NCBI GenBank assembly: GCA_036971715.1
Contig: JAVHJL010000011.1
Span: 1,612,001-1,676,000 of the forward strand
Reading direction: 5' to 3'
Origin: Arthrobotrys musiformis
Taxonomy: Eukaryota > Ascomycota > Orbiliomycetes > Orbiliales > Orbiliaceae
Length of the DNA: 64,000 nucleotides
Below the pieces are notes generated by a model. It worked only from the letters and a program-made list of their open reading frames with translations. It made no database searches and was not told the DNA's origin. Positions 46,686-58,903 of this stretch are shown piece after piece; positions within the stretch are counted from its first letter, which is position 1; the number at the start of each line of letters is the position of its first letter. The translations under genes were made by a program, and so were the position numbers.

Positions 46686-48215
46686 TCAGGATTCGACCGC
46701 CTGGGAAACTTCCAGGATAGCCTCCCTCAACTTCATCGAGAAGTTGAATACATCTTCATATGAATTATACAAGGGAGCAGGTGCCACCCTGATCACATCT
46801 GGGTCTCTCTTATCCGCGATAATTCCAGCCAATTCCAGCTTATGAAACACGGCATCCATAATCCCGCCTTTAAACAAGAGGCTGAGTTGTGCCCCGCGCT
46901 CTGAGGGGTTCCTCGGAGTGATTATTTGGTAAAATTTTGCTGTTTGTTCGTCAGCAAGAAGGAGCTCTTCCATGTACCCTGTCAGCAGGACCGATTTCTC
47001 CCGAATGGCTCTCATCGTCGTCTTTGCAAAAATTCTAAGAGATCCAAGGAGACAAACAGTCGCCATGACTGAGGGGTTCGAGTGTTGGAACCCGCCAGCC
47101 CCAGGAATTGGGATAAAGTCTGCGGAATTTGTATTTCAACGGTTAGTATCGGGAGAACTGGGCTATCTGGTTTAGAGAAGATGGGCATACCGTTTTCCAT
47201 CTTGAATCGGCTAGCCCGATCATGGCCCCACCAGCCGGTCAAGCGACCTTGCTCAGATCTAGCCTCATGAACAAATATTCCAGCAATGCCTCCGGGGCCG
47301 GAGTTGAGGTACTTGTAGCTACACCAGGCTGCGAAGTCCACTTGCCAGTCGTGCAAACTAAGCTCAACATTGCCTGCTGCATGCGCGAGGTCCCAACCGA
47401 CCGTGATACCGCTGGCTTTCGCAATTTTTGTAATTTTTTCGATTTCAAACAGCTGGCCAGTGTAATACTGGACCCCGGGTAGCAGAATCATCGCAACTGA
47501 AGAACCATGCTCTTGTATGACTTCGATGATATCACTAGTGTTCAGGGTGTATTGCCCGGGCCGTGGCGTGATCGATATTATAGCGTCCGATGGATTTAAA
47601 CCATGCCACCGCACTTGCGATTCGATGGCATACTAGGAACATTAATTTCGCCTCGGGCCTAATTCCTCTAGTGCTCCATGGTATCCGACTTACATAATCT
47701 GAGGGGAAAGCTTTGTCTTCAACTATCACCTTATATCTCGTATCCGTGGGTCGATAAAATGCTGCCATCAAAAAATGAAGGTTCGATGTTAATGTGCCCA
47801 TGATAGCGACTTCCGATCGATGCGCCCCAACGATCTTCGCCATTTCTTCGGACACACATTCGTCGATATCAATCCATGGCCTCGATTTTGGGTGGTTGTG
47901 GTGGCCATGTACACCTCGGTCAGCCCAGACATCCAATTCTTCTAGCAATAATGCCCGTGTTCCTTTCGGCTGGAGCCCAAGTGAATTCCCGCACAGGTAG
48001 ATCGGTTGACAATCCAATTCTTTGTTGGTTGCATGACATGAATCTAGTGATATTAGCTGTAGTCAACTCCACTCTTCCCTATGCGACCATCCCGAAAGCT
48101 TACCTTGGAAATCCGGGTGTTTAGGAATATGGAAATCGTTTCGGAGGAGGCGTAACTGATCACGGGAGTCGAGTTCAGACGCTCTTTGTGCCGTCGGAAG
48201 AGCTGTTCCGGCCAT
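46686..48215 (-). CDS. BNA5: Kynureninase
   Basis: PLP enzyme that splits kynurenine or 3-hydroxykynurenine to anthranilate or 3-hydroxyanthranilate plus alanine, in tryptophan breakdown and NAD synthesis. Exons 48215..48104, 48043..47694, 47632..47191, 47119..46686 give 445 residues. Seen: IYLCGNSLGLQPKGTRALLL, GHHNHPKSRPWIDID, VAIMGTLTSNLHFLMAAFYR, DYYAIESQVRWHG, the Asp-containing WDLAHAAGNVEL and the PLP lysine in WCSYKYLNSGPGG (Lys261), then DFIPIPGAGGFQHSNPSV. The start ATG at 48215 (MAGTALPTAQRASELDSRD) leads in frame into the first conserved block; the long antisense-looking frame above it is read in the wrong phase. Confidence 0.95.
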
Positions 48216-48665
48216 TTTAGGGCAGTTTTCGAAGCAAAGCCCTCAGCAGCTCCGCTCGGGAAGATCACAAAGGACAGGCACCTCGGACTGAAACTTGCGC
48301 TAGGTGAAGAAGTATCACGGTCCAGTCTTCTCCATTGTCGGGGACTATGCAAAGTTTGGGCGAAGCAGCTCGTTCTGGGAGATCTCAAATGATACCAAAA
48401 GGATCCATAGCCTAGTAAATACTCCTGTCTTGCACGTACGTTACTTACCTACTTAGGTACTTACTTTGTTGGTAGGGCGTTGGTGATCACGTGGGTGTTT
48501 AGCATAGCTAGGAGGTGCTGGACGAATAAATTTACCTTGCCATGCGCATGCAAACTAAGTTAGCGACTTTTAGCCGATCAAAATTCCAAACACCAAGCCA
48601 TTTAGGTAGTTGGGTGGATTGGTGTGAATATCAGAATACATTCTGCTAGTTACTATTTGTCGACA
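48216..48665. other. Intergenic, kynureninase promoter
   Basis: About 450 bases with a short motif cluster (TTACTTACCTACTTAGGTACTTAC, split across about 48441-48467). No gene seen. Confidence 0.5.
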
Positions 48666-50362
48666 TTAGCCCAATAAACCTGTAGCCGGCTTCATATCTC
48701 CGTCCCAGTGCTCCTTACAAATCCCCACCGTTCTTATACTCCTTATTTCAGCAACAAATGCTTCCCATGTTTCCTTTTCCTTCCACTTTTGAACATTCGT
48801 CTTCGTTGGCTCTAGTTCCTCTGTAAGGAACCCGTGCCTCGATCTAGATTCGCATTTTGTTCCCACCCTGTAAATATACCTCTCATCTCCAACCCCAGTC
48901 TCACTGAACTTCTTCTTAACCTCCACACAAAGATAACACATCTTCCCAAGAATCTTATTTGTCAAAAAGTCAATATGATAATAATCAAGATCAAGGTCGA
49001 AATGTATCGCCGATAAAATCTGGATCATATCAACCCTCAAAACTCTCTGGTTAAACGTAGATCGACAGACCAGCTTCCTGAGCGTCGTTCTATTCGCTTT
49101 CAAGAAATCTATGAACTCCTCCAGCAGGCCAAGTTCCCTAACCTCTAATATTCTCAACCTCGGCAGAACAATATCACTGGAGACCCTGAGGTCCGGGTGA
49201 ACCTCCCAATCACGGTCAAGGGTGTACCGAGTGTTTAGCCGGGTGACGGCTAGCTCTTCGGTGTTACGTAGAAGGGTTAGGAATAGTGCCGATGGCGGTA
49301 TTTGCTCAGCCTTCCAGAAGCGAATGCCGAAGGATCCCCAAATTACAATAGGTATTTCGAGACGGGTTAGGCTTGCGAAGGTTGACTTATATAGATCGAT
49401 ATAGAATCCGAGATTCGGCCTTTGGAACAAGCTTCTAACATTTTCGTCTATAAAACTATCTTCGCCGAGCATAATCGTCGTGGCATTTATTTTGATTTCG
49501 AAGATCTGGCAGTGGGCAGCTGCCGCAGACTCTATGACACCCATGTAGGCTTGGTCGAATCGCAGCCTCTTTGCTCCATACCTAACAGGCCTTTTAACTT
49601 GAAACCACTTCTGCCATGACAGGGTTTCTAGCTCCGGGTTTTGTTCGAAGAAAGACCTTATGTTTGGGTCATATCTTTTCCAGAATGTGGGGATTCTTGA
49701 GTTTGTTTCTGTTATATTTGAGCGGATCTCGAGTGATCTAATGTTTGGAAGTATCTTGAGGGTTTCCGTCAATGCTTCAAAGAATCTCGCGTGATCTGGG
49801 TAGTCGATTTGCCTAATTGAGGGCATTTTTGCACCACACACGGCCTGGATTTTTGAGACACCTAGTAGTTCCACGGTATATCAGTTATGGGGGGTTCTAC
49901 TGGGACATCTACGGATATACTACCCAACATCCCGCTACCCAAGGCGTCATTGTTAGTAATATATGATGGCATCAACCCCGCCTTCCCCGCCTTCTCAACC
50001 AACTCTCCAACTCCGTGCACCACTCTTCCAAGCCTCGGACGCTTCTTCACAGCTTTATCAAAACTCGAAGAAATATCCACAAATTCTACATACGGAGATA
50101 GCAAATCAAAAACTATATGAGATATCTGACTCCTATGTTCTCGACTACTGGAAGCCAATTCATTAAGCAAGCCTATTTCTTGTTGGACGAAGAAAATGGT
50201 CCGTTGGCGACGCCGACTAAGTAATGATTGCGGAAGGGAGGAAAGAAGGGATTTGTTGACCACGGCCAGGTTGTGGAAGGCGCTTGTTGGAAGGTGGGTG
50301 CAGATCTCGTGGAGGAGATCGGGGGGGAGGGTGAGAAGGGTAGGTCTAGGAGTTGATGTCAT
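48666..50362 (-). CDS. F-box protein
   Basis: Probably a substrate receptor of an SCF ubiquitin ligase; target unknown. Two exons, 50362..49924 and 49861..48666, make 544 residues. The 62-base intron starts GTAGTA, has TAACTGA near its end and finishes ACTACTAG; without it two overlapping frames would look like separate genes. The N terminus has an F-box (about residues 9-45): LTLPPDLLHEICTHLPTSAF, HNLAVVNKSLL. The remainder has spaced Leu/Ile patterns (ILPNIRSLEIRSN, LPRLRILEVRELGLLEEF) like irregular leucine-rich repeats. It is the last gene before the AT-rich block. Function beyond the F-box cannot be named. Confidence 0.8.
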
Positions 50363-51290
50363 TGGCTCTCGGGTTTGGCTTGAAAGCGGAAGGATATTTG
50401 TCCAGCGCTTTATAAAGCTGACGCCTTGTGGTATTACAAACGTGATAGTATATATTGTCGTATCGAGCGAGCTAGCTCTATACTTAGTTCTAGGTTGATT
50501 AGCTTAGGAGAATGTTTCTACAAAAAAGAATTGATAGAAGAAAGAACCAAAGGTGCATAGACTCTTATTCGTTGTATCATTAGCTTTTGTTCGAGTATTA
50601 CTGTCATGCTAAATTGCGGATAGGGTTGTTTAAGTACTTGATCTATACACCATTTTACCAGCACCGTACAAAGATGCAAAAGAGTGCCAGTGTTGCCAAG
50701 ATATAAATGATGCACCTTGGACATATACCAAAATGGAACTCTGCAGCATTGTCTAAATTTAGTAATTACCCCACTGTAGCTGAGGTTGGTGCCTTAAATA
50801 AAGAAATATTCAAAAAAAAAAAAGTACATCTAATTGCAGCTATCCATTGGTAGGTACTTAGGTATATGTGCGCTTATGTTAGGCCTATGCCTACAGCCTT
50901 CTATAACTTCAGTTGTTCGTTCTACTGTTTGCCTCATCACATAATAATAATTAGTCAGCATGGAATACTATAAAGCTAAATAAAAAAAACAAAAATAAAA
51001 CACTCTTAAAATATTGGAATTACTCCTGGGTCCCCCCATTTTATCTATTGGGTCCCCCAACACAAAATTTCCCTGCTGCTACCCACATCTATCTAGCCTA
51101 CTTACAGCTCAGCCTATCACTTTATCTGTTCACTTAAGTCCCTACCAATATATTTCTAGTTTAGGTGTCTACCAACCTAAATGCCTGCCAATTTAAGTAT
51201 TTACTGACTCTACCTAACTACATAACTATTCGTTTGTATGCGAGGGCCTTCTATTCTCTATATCGTATGTTCTTTATTATTCGAGATCTT
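50363..51290. other. Gene-free border of the AT-rich block
   Basis: About 930 bases where base composition falls gradually. Near 51030-51060 the run GGGTCCCCC occurs twice about 20 bases apart. One GTAGGTACTTAGGTA unit lies at about 50850. No gene supported. Confidence 0.5.
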
Positions 51291-51730
51291 CTTCTTCTTT
51301 CATAGAACTTCGCCTTGTGGCTTTATATATATAAGTGGGTAAAAAATATAGAACTTCGTTTTATATTATATGTAATTTATGTTATAAGTTCCTTTTTCCT
51401 ACAAAGTCCAAAGACCTTTATTTTAATATATATATTCTAATATTTTGGTTTATGCAAATAAATAATTGTAAATATGGTTTATTTTCTTTTTTTAAAGTTT
51501 AATTTTAATTTTTTTAAATTGGTTATATTATAATTTTTTAAAGTTATTTTTTTGAAATTTCTTTTTTATAATACAAATCAACAATTTAATTATTTTTTTG
51601 GAGTTATATTAAAAAAAAGTTTATAAAATATTTTCTATTTTTTTTAATAGATTTTAAGGTTTTACCTTATTATAAATTTTAGTTTTTATATTTACTAATA
51701 ATTTATATATTAATTTAATTATTATATATT

Positions 51731-52191
51731 TGTTACAATAGGTGGCGGGAATACGAGGTCGCAATCACTATGTCACGCCTACACCATATGACTAGTCCCG
51801 ATTAGGCATATAACTTGATGCAATAAACATACTTCTGATTCTGTATTTTATTTATTTTATAAAAAGATTTAGTTTATAATTTGTTTATTTTTATTATAAA
51901 TATTTGTTTAAAGGAAATAAATTGATTTTTTATATTATGTATAATATATTGTTTTTATAATATATTTAATTTTGTTTGATTAGTGAAAATCCTAGTTACT
52001 AGCTTATTTCGTTTTTATGTAATGTTTGATATAACATATATATAATAATTATTTATTAATAGTTTGGTCGTTTTTTAAAAATGATTGATTTAATAAGAAA
52101 CAACTAGTTTTTTTATATATAATTTAATTTTATATAAAAATTTTATTATATATTTAAAAATTCTTTAAGCAACAATAGTTTTTAGATTTTT
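51731..52191 (+). repeat. LTR family A, copy 1 (5' part, interrupted)
   Basis: Begins TGTTACAATAGGTGGCGGG, consistent with an LTR start, and is inverted with respect to the copy at 61897-62600 (matching stretch near AATAAACAT, then AGTTTATAATTTG-like and TGATTAGTG-like blocks). It stops at 52191 where element B begins. Confidence 0.75.
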
Positions 52192-52806
52192 TGTAAGAAA
52201 TCATATAGAGACTAGTCGAGGTATCAAGGTAATACACAAATGTCATGAAGCAAAAAAGTGTACTAATATAAATATAAATTAATACTTAAGTTATTACTTG
52301 ATTTCTAAATATATAATAGCGAACATAGTAAGTTAGATAAATAAATAATAAAGAAAATAATATATTAAACTAAATAAGAGATAAAATTATAAAATAGACA
52401 TTTAAAAATATAGTATTAAACTAAATAAAATATAAAATTATAAATTAAATATTCAAATATAAAATATTAAACTAAATAAAAAATAAATCTAAACTAAACA
52501 TTCAGATATACAAGATGCTAAACTAGACATAAGTTATTTTTTAGTAAATTAGGAATCTATATAAGGTATAAATTTAAATAAGCCTTATTTTTATATAAAC
52601 TGAAATAATATTATTAATCTTATTCTTCGTGTTTTGAGGTTTAGATTTAAATATTTTTTTATTTTGGGTTTGTAAGTTGTATTATATTATATAGTTTTTC
52701 TTCTAATTACAATATTACCTAAATATTTCCTATAGTTATTTTGAGGGCTCCTCCAATTGTTTAGATTTTTATTTAAAGTTTTTTTTGTTAGGTATACTTC
52801 ATTATA
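52192..52806 (-). repeat. Family B LTR, left (3' LTR of the element)
   Basis: Aligns over its whole length with 58007-58611; for example both contain a GAGGTAT(C/T)AA(G) block near the start and TTTTGAGGGC(T/C) near the end. Differences are mostly transitions. Confidence 0.85.
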
Positions 52807-53199
52807 TAATCCCTTTTTTTAATATTGATGTTTTGTTGATGCTTTGTTCTAATGTCTAGTATAGAGGACTTTTATTTTGTTGATATTATTTGCTGATTTT
52901 TGGTAGCATAAATCTTCTGTAATTGCTTTTTTGTATAGTTTTTGGAAATTTTAATTTTTTTAATTTTGTTTTAAAATTTTTGATCCTAAAGTTTTTGCTT
53001 TTACTATATCATAATTTCAGATATTTGTTCTGGTAAAATCATTTTTAGGCTTATTGGTATTATTGGGTTCTAAGAATTTTATATTAGGTATATGATTGGT
53101 GGTATTTGTTATCTTATTAAATGGTTAATCTTTTATAAAATCGTTATTATAGAATTATTTATTATTTTTGATATAAAAGTCCATTAGAAGTGTTACTGA

Positions 53200-56100
53200 G
53201 AGGTTGTATTAAATAACTTCAGCTAGCTTTATTTATAGGCAAAAAATTTCCTAATATAATTAAAAATATGTGATTTTTAATGCTTAAGGTTTGAATAAGT
53301 CAAAGTCTGAAAATTCTTCTTAAGTAATGTTAGAAGGTTAGAGTTTTTTGATTGGTTTATTTAATTTTTTTATATTGTAGAAAGAGAATGTTGTGAAGTT
53401 AAAGAGGTTAAATACTGAGACTAAGTTAGTTAGGGTAGAATTTATAGAAATTATTAAATAGTTTTTAAGTATAAATAATATTAGAGATGAGTTGTTAAGT
53501 AGGTTTATTTTAGTTTTTTTATTGAATGAGATATTAAAATTTGTGATAGTATAATTGTAAATTTAAAATTTTTTTAACTTCGTATTTTTTTTTGTTGTTG
53601 ATTGTAATAAATGTAGGTTGTTTTTTGTGGTTTTAATTAAAAAAAGCATTTTCTGGTGTTATATAAAGTTAGTATAAAAGATAGAGTAGATTCTTATTAA
53701 TAAAAGAAGTTCTAGTTTATATATTTGTTTTTTTATGGATTTAAGGATTTAAAATAGATTTTCTATTTTATTAAATAACTTAGGGTAGAGTCTGGTTATC
53801 TTAATGTTTTTTATATTAAGTTAAATATGGTTTTTTTTTTTTTATATTTAGGTGTTAAATGTTGTTATTTGCTTGTTTTTGTTGTATTTATATGGTATAA
53901 TTAATTTTTACTTATAATATATTTTATAAGTTTAATATTTATTAAATGAATTTTATAGTTTTTTAATTTTTAATAAATTTTTAGAGTTTTTAAAATTTAA
54001 AAATAATTAAATTCTACTTATAATTTATAGTAAATAATAAAATATTAATAGTATTAGATATTTTATTATTATAGAAATATTTAGTTAAAGGTAGTTATTT
54101 TATTTAGTTATTTTGTTAATAGTTAATATAGATTTTAAGATATTATTTTATTATGGTATTAATGTATTCTATCTGGTTGTTTGTTTAAAAATAATAAGCT
54201 ATACTAGATTAGTAATAGATTTTTAATTAGTTATTAATTTTATTTTAAAATTTGTTGAGAAAGTTTTTTTTTTGTTTAATATAGTTTTTTTAAGTAGTTT
54301 GTGTAATTTTTAGATGTTTTTTAAAAAAAATTTGGCTAATTTTCTAACGCTTAGCTTTTTTATAATAGAAGTTAAATAAACTATTTTAGAGAATTTATTA
54401 ATAGTAATTAAAATAATGTTATATTTTTCTAATTCTAATAATTTAGTAATAAAATTAAAAAAAATATTTTACTAGTTTCTTTTTAATATTTAGAATAATT
54501 GTAGTAGTTTTTAAGGTGTATTTTTAGAAGTTTTAGTATGTTTATATATATAATAATTATTAATGTATTGATTTATGTTTTTTTGAATTTTTAAGTATAT
54601 TTTTTTTGTATTAATTTTAATGTTTTAGCCCTACTTAGGTATTTTGTAGTAAAATAATCATAGTATTATTATAATATTTTTTTATGAATTTTATTATTGT
54701 TAAAGATTATTTTTTTATTATTGTAGTAAAAGTTATTTTACTATTTTTTTATTTTTAAGATTTTTGTTTTAAAATATCATTTGTTTTCTTTTTTTAATAT
54801 TTTTATAATATCTTGAATGTATAGATTTTTGAGTATCACCATTTTCTATTTTTTTTGTATTATCATTATACCAATTTATTAGATTTTTTCAAGTAATATG
54901 AATATTTTAATTTGATTTTTAATATACTTATCTTCTTTTTCTTGAAAAAGGTTTTTTAATTTTTTGGTTAATACATTAGTTTTAATATTAATTTTTCCTA
55001 AAACAAAAAATATTTTAAAATCAAATTAAGATAGTAATTCTATTTAGTTTATTTACTTTTACCTAAAATATTATTTAATTATAAAATATTTTAAATTTTT
55101 ATAATTTATAAAAATATATATTTATATATAAATATTTATTAGATATCGTTTTTATTTCTTAAATGTTTAAATTATTAATAAGAATTCTTTATTATGAATA
55201 TTATAATTGTATTCTATAAATATATTTTTTTTTAATTAATATATTACAAAATACTACAAACTATTATTATATTTCTAAAATAAAATTATAGTATAAACAA
55301 AATTTAAAACATTTGTTTTTATTTAAATTTCTAATACTAAATTCCAATGTTTTAATATAAGTTTAGTACAAAATGCCTACTAAAGAATTCTAAAAGCATT
55401 TTTTTCTTTTTTTCCCATTAAAATATTTTATCTTTTTTAATTAAATCATAAAAAGGTTTGGCTATTTTTGTATAATTTTTAATAAATTATTAATAAAAAT
55501 TTATTAATTTTAAAAAAAACTAAACTTCTTTAACAACTTCAAGTTTTTTTTTTAATTTTTCTTAGTCAAATATATCTTAAATTTTAATTAAATTTATTTT
55601 AATATTATTATTTTTTATAATTTTATAATATATCCCAAAAATTTAATTTCTTTAATAAAAAATTTATATTTAAAGAATTTAATATAAAATCCAACTTTTT
55701 ATAGTACTTTAATAACTTATCTAAGAATGTTTATTAAACCAAAATATATTATTTAAAATTTAAAATATCTGTATTAAGTACAAAAAAAATTTTTTTTTAT
55801 TTATTTTTTTTAATTATTTTAATATAATTATATGTATTATAAATATTTAATTATATAAAATACTTAGTTTTTTTAAAATAATCTAAAATTTTATTGATTT
55901 AGAATAAAAGATATTAGTTTTTAATAGTAATAATATTGAGTTTTTTTTAATTTATATAAAGTTGGAGATTATTATTTTTTTTAGGGATGAAGAAGATTAA
56001 TGCTTTTTATAGGCTATTAAATTTTCGAATAAATTCTTTAGTTATATATTTATTAATTTAGTTTTTCAAAACTTTAAGATGTTTTTTGTTTATTAATTGT

Positions 56101-57900
56101 ATTAATTTTTAAATTAATTTAGTATTTGGAGTTGTTGGAATTTTTATATTTTTTTTTATGGTGTTTTTTTTTTTCTTAAAAAAGGTTTTTATTAAATTTT
56201 GGAATTTTTTAAAAAATCTGATAAATTTTTTGATTATAATTTTATTATTAATATAAGTGATTTGTTTTTATTTTCTTTTTAGATTGTAGATGGTAAAAAT
56301 AGGTTTTTGTTTTATGGTTTTTTTAAAGACTTTTGCTTTTATAATAGTAATTTTGGGTAAATAATTTATGTGTACTTAGTTATTTTTTTAAGTAATGTGG
56401 ATATTATGTTTTTTATACTAAGATTTTTTTAAGTTTAAGGGTTTGGTGGTGTTGATAATGTTAGTATTAATGATTTTTTTGTGATATTAGATTTTTATTT
56501 TAAATTAAATTATTTTTTTAATTGGTTTTTTGGTTTTATTGAAGTATTTTATAGATTTAGAAATTTTTTTTGGATAAAGTGGAAAATTATTCTTAATTAT
56601 AAATTTATAATTTATATGTATTTTTATGTTATTATTATTTAAATATGTAAGGGTGTTAATAGGGTTTTAGGGTTAGAAATATAAAGTAATGGGGATTTTA
56701 ATATATAATTTAAATAGTGTTTTGATATTATTAAGGTTTAAATAGGAATATTAATTTTGGGATATAAAGAAAATTTGGGGGATTTTTTGAGGTTTTTGAG
56801 TATTTGAAGTGATAGTGGGTTTTTTGCTTTGTTGTGTGTTATATTTTATAGTTAGGTGTTGTCTTTTTTTTAATTTTTTTTTGGTATTTTTTTGTTGGTG
56901 GTATTTGGTAATAGATGCTATTTTATTTTAAATTTTTTTATGAATTAGTTTTTGAATATTCTGATTTTGTGTTAGGCAAAAATTATATAAGGTTCATTAA
57001 TTAAAGTTTTTTTGGGATTTTTTATTTGGGTAGTTGTTAGTAAAGTGGCTGCTTTTTTTGTAGTATAAGTATAGTTTTTGGGTTTATTATTAATCTTTTT
57101 TTTTTGGGTTAAATGTTTTTTAATGTTGTTAGTGGATTGATTTATGGGTTTAGGTTTGAAGTAATTATTTTTTTATGTCTGTGATGTTGGGTTATTAGGT
57201 TTAGTAATTGTTTTAAGTATTGGGGTGGTATTCTTTTTTTGGAATTTAATACTTATGAAGTTTTGAGATTTTTTTTTTGTTTTTAAGATCCACTAGTTAT
57301 TATCAAGATGTTGATAGAGAATAACAAAATTATTAAAGTCTTTGGGGAAAATATTTCTGGTGATTAAGAGTTCTTTGATTTTAATGTATATTTTATGTTA
57401 TAAATAGGTGATTTGAGTGGTATTGTTATAGTTGAGTTGTCTTATAAGGTGTTTGAATTTAGTGAGATATGTAGAGAAAGGTTTATTAATTAATTTAAAA
57501 TTTCATAATTTTTTTTGTGGTGTTTGTAGAATTAGGATTATTAAAAAATTTTTTAAGTTATGTTGTGAATTTGATGTATGTGTTTTAATTTTAGGTTTTA
57601 TTATTAATATTATATTTGTTGAAGGTTAATTTTGCTAAATTTTTTTTAAGAAGATTGATAGCGTATGCTATTTTTTTTTTTTGGATATGGTAAATTTAGT
57701 AGCTTTTCTTTTATATTTGTTGTTAAATTAAGTTAAAAAGTTTCTTAATTTATATGGTTTTGTATTATCAAAAGAATTAAAGTTTGAAAATTTAATAATT
57801 GGGGTGGTTATTGATACTACTGCTGGCATACTATTTCTGAAGTGTTTGAAGATTATTATTATGGTTTTGGTTTGTTTGATGGTAAATCTTAATAGAATAA
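53200..57900 (-). pseudogene. Decayed gag-pol of the family B element
   Basis: On the minus strand, with many stops: a gag-like trace around 57830-57730 (pattern F-D-x-T then KLRNFLT), a longer gag-like frame around 57630-57300, and a reverse-transcriptase trace at about 56060-55790 (pattern INKYITKEFIRK followed by a PKK-like and LD/FTKLDL-like block). An integrase-core trace lies at about 54480-54340 (LLELEKYNIILITINKFSK). The order gag-RT-integrase is that of Ty3/gypsy. Missing glycine, arginine and tryptophan codons fit RIP. Confidence 0.75.
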
Positions 57901-58006
57901 TGATTGAAAATTCTTTTTTAGTATTTTTTTTTTAGGGTTTTTATCTTTGGGTAGAGTAGGTGTAAATATTTAGATATTAGGTTGATAGGGTTGCAAAGCA
58001 ACAAAG

Positions 58007-58611
58007 TGTAAGAAATTATATAAAAACTAGTTGAGGTATTAAGATAATATATAAATGTTATGAAATAAGGAAGTGTATTAGTGTGAATATAAATTGATAT
58101 TTAAGTTGTTGTTTGATTTTTAAATATATAATAATGAATATAGTGAGTTAAATAAACAAATAATAAAAGAAATAATATATTGAATTGGATAAAAGATAAG
58201 ATTATAAAGTAAATATTTAAGGATATAATATTAAATTGGATAGGATATAAAACTATGAATTAAATATTTGGATATAGTTGAATTGGATAAAAAATAAGTT
58301 TAAGTTGGGTATTTAAATATATAAAATACTAAACTGGATATAAATTGTTTTTTATTAAGTTGGGAGTTTATGTAAAGTATAAATTTAAATAGGTTTTGCT
58401 TTTGCATAAGTTGAAATAATATTATTAATTTTATTTTTTGTGTTTTAAGGTTTGGATTTAAATATTTTTTTATTTTGTAAATTATATTGTGTTGTGTGGT
58501 TTTTTTTTTAATTATAGTATTGTCTGAATGTTTTTTATGGTTATTTTGAGGGCTTTTTTGGTTGCTTGGATTTCTGTTTGGAGTTTTTTTTGCTGGGCAT
58601 GTTTTGTTATA
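58007..58611 (-). repeat. Family B LTR, right (5' LTR of the element)
   Basis: Direct repeat of 52192-52806. Just inside it (57990-58002) is the palindrome GTTGCAAAGCAAC, in the place where a primer-binding site is expected. Confidence 0.85.
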
Positions 58612-58652
58612 AATATATATTATTTTTTTATTAAAAATTAGATCAATTAAAA

Positions 58653-58903
58653 TATTATATTTTATTTAGATTTTCTTAATAAAATTCTTAAATAAGTTTA
58701 GTATTTTGCTGGGTTTTCAACTCTATTAATTCAAATTTCTTAAAAAAAATATTCAATATTCAATAAAAACTAATAAAATTATATATAAAAAATATAATAT
58801 AATTAAATAAATAAAAAACTTATAAAATTATTTAAAATTTTATGATTAAATAATAAATTAATAAAAATAATTAATAAATTAACTTATAAAATTTTAAAAA
58901 AAA
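58653..58903 (-). repeat. LTR family A, fragment (3' part)
   Basis: Direct counterpart of 61897-62140, heavily mutated: the intact copy's CTTGCTGGTTTCTCAACTC is TTTGCTGGGTTTTCAACTC here. It ends at 58903, at the same family A nucleotide where copy 1 ends at 52191. Confidence 0.75.

Larger units (their letters stand above)
52192..58611 (-). mobile_element. Ty3/gypsy-type LTR retrotransposon (family B), RIP-degraded
   Basis: About 6.4 kb bounded by two similar direct repeats (52192-52806 and 58007-58611). Read on the minus strand, LTRs begin TGTAATAAAG or its mutated form and end TTTCTTACA. A polypurine tract AAAAAAAGGGATTA (52820..52807) sits just inside the left LTR, which fixes the minus orientation. 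Gag, reverse transcriptase and integrase traces follow in that order from right to left. All frames are broken by stops, mostly TAA/TAG, so the copy is dead. Confidence 0.85.

Noticed and set aside
49862..50362. F-box region and downstream part as two separate genes
   Set aside because: A 62-base intron with proper ends joins them in phase, and the downstream part lacks an ATG start at its 5' end.
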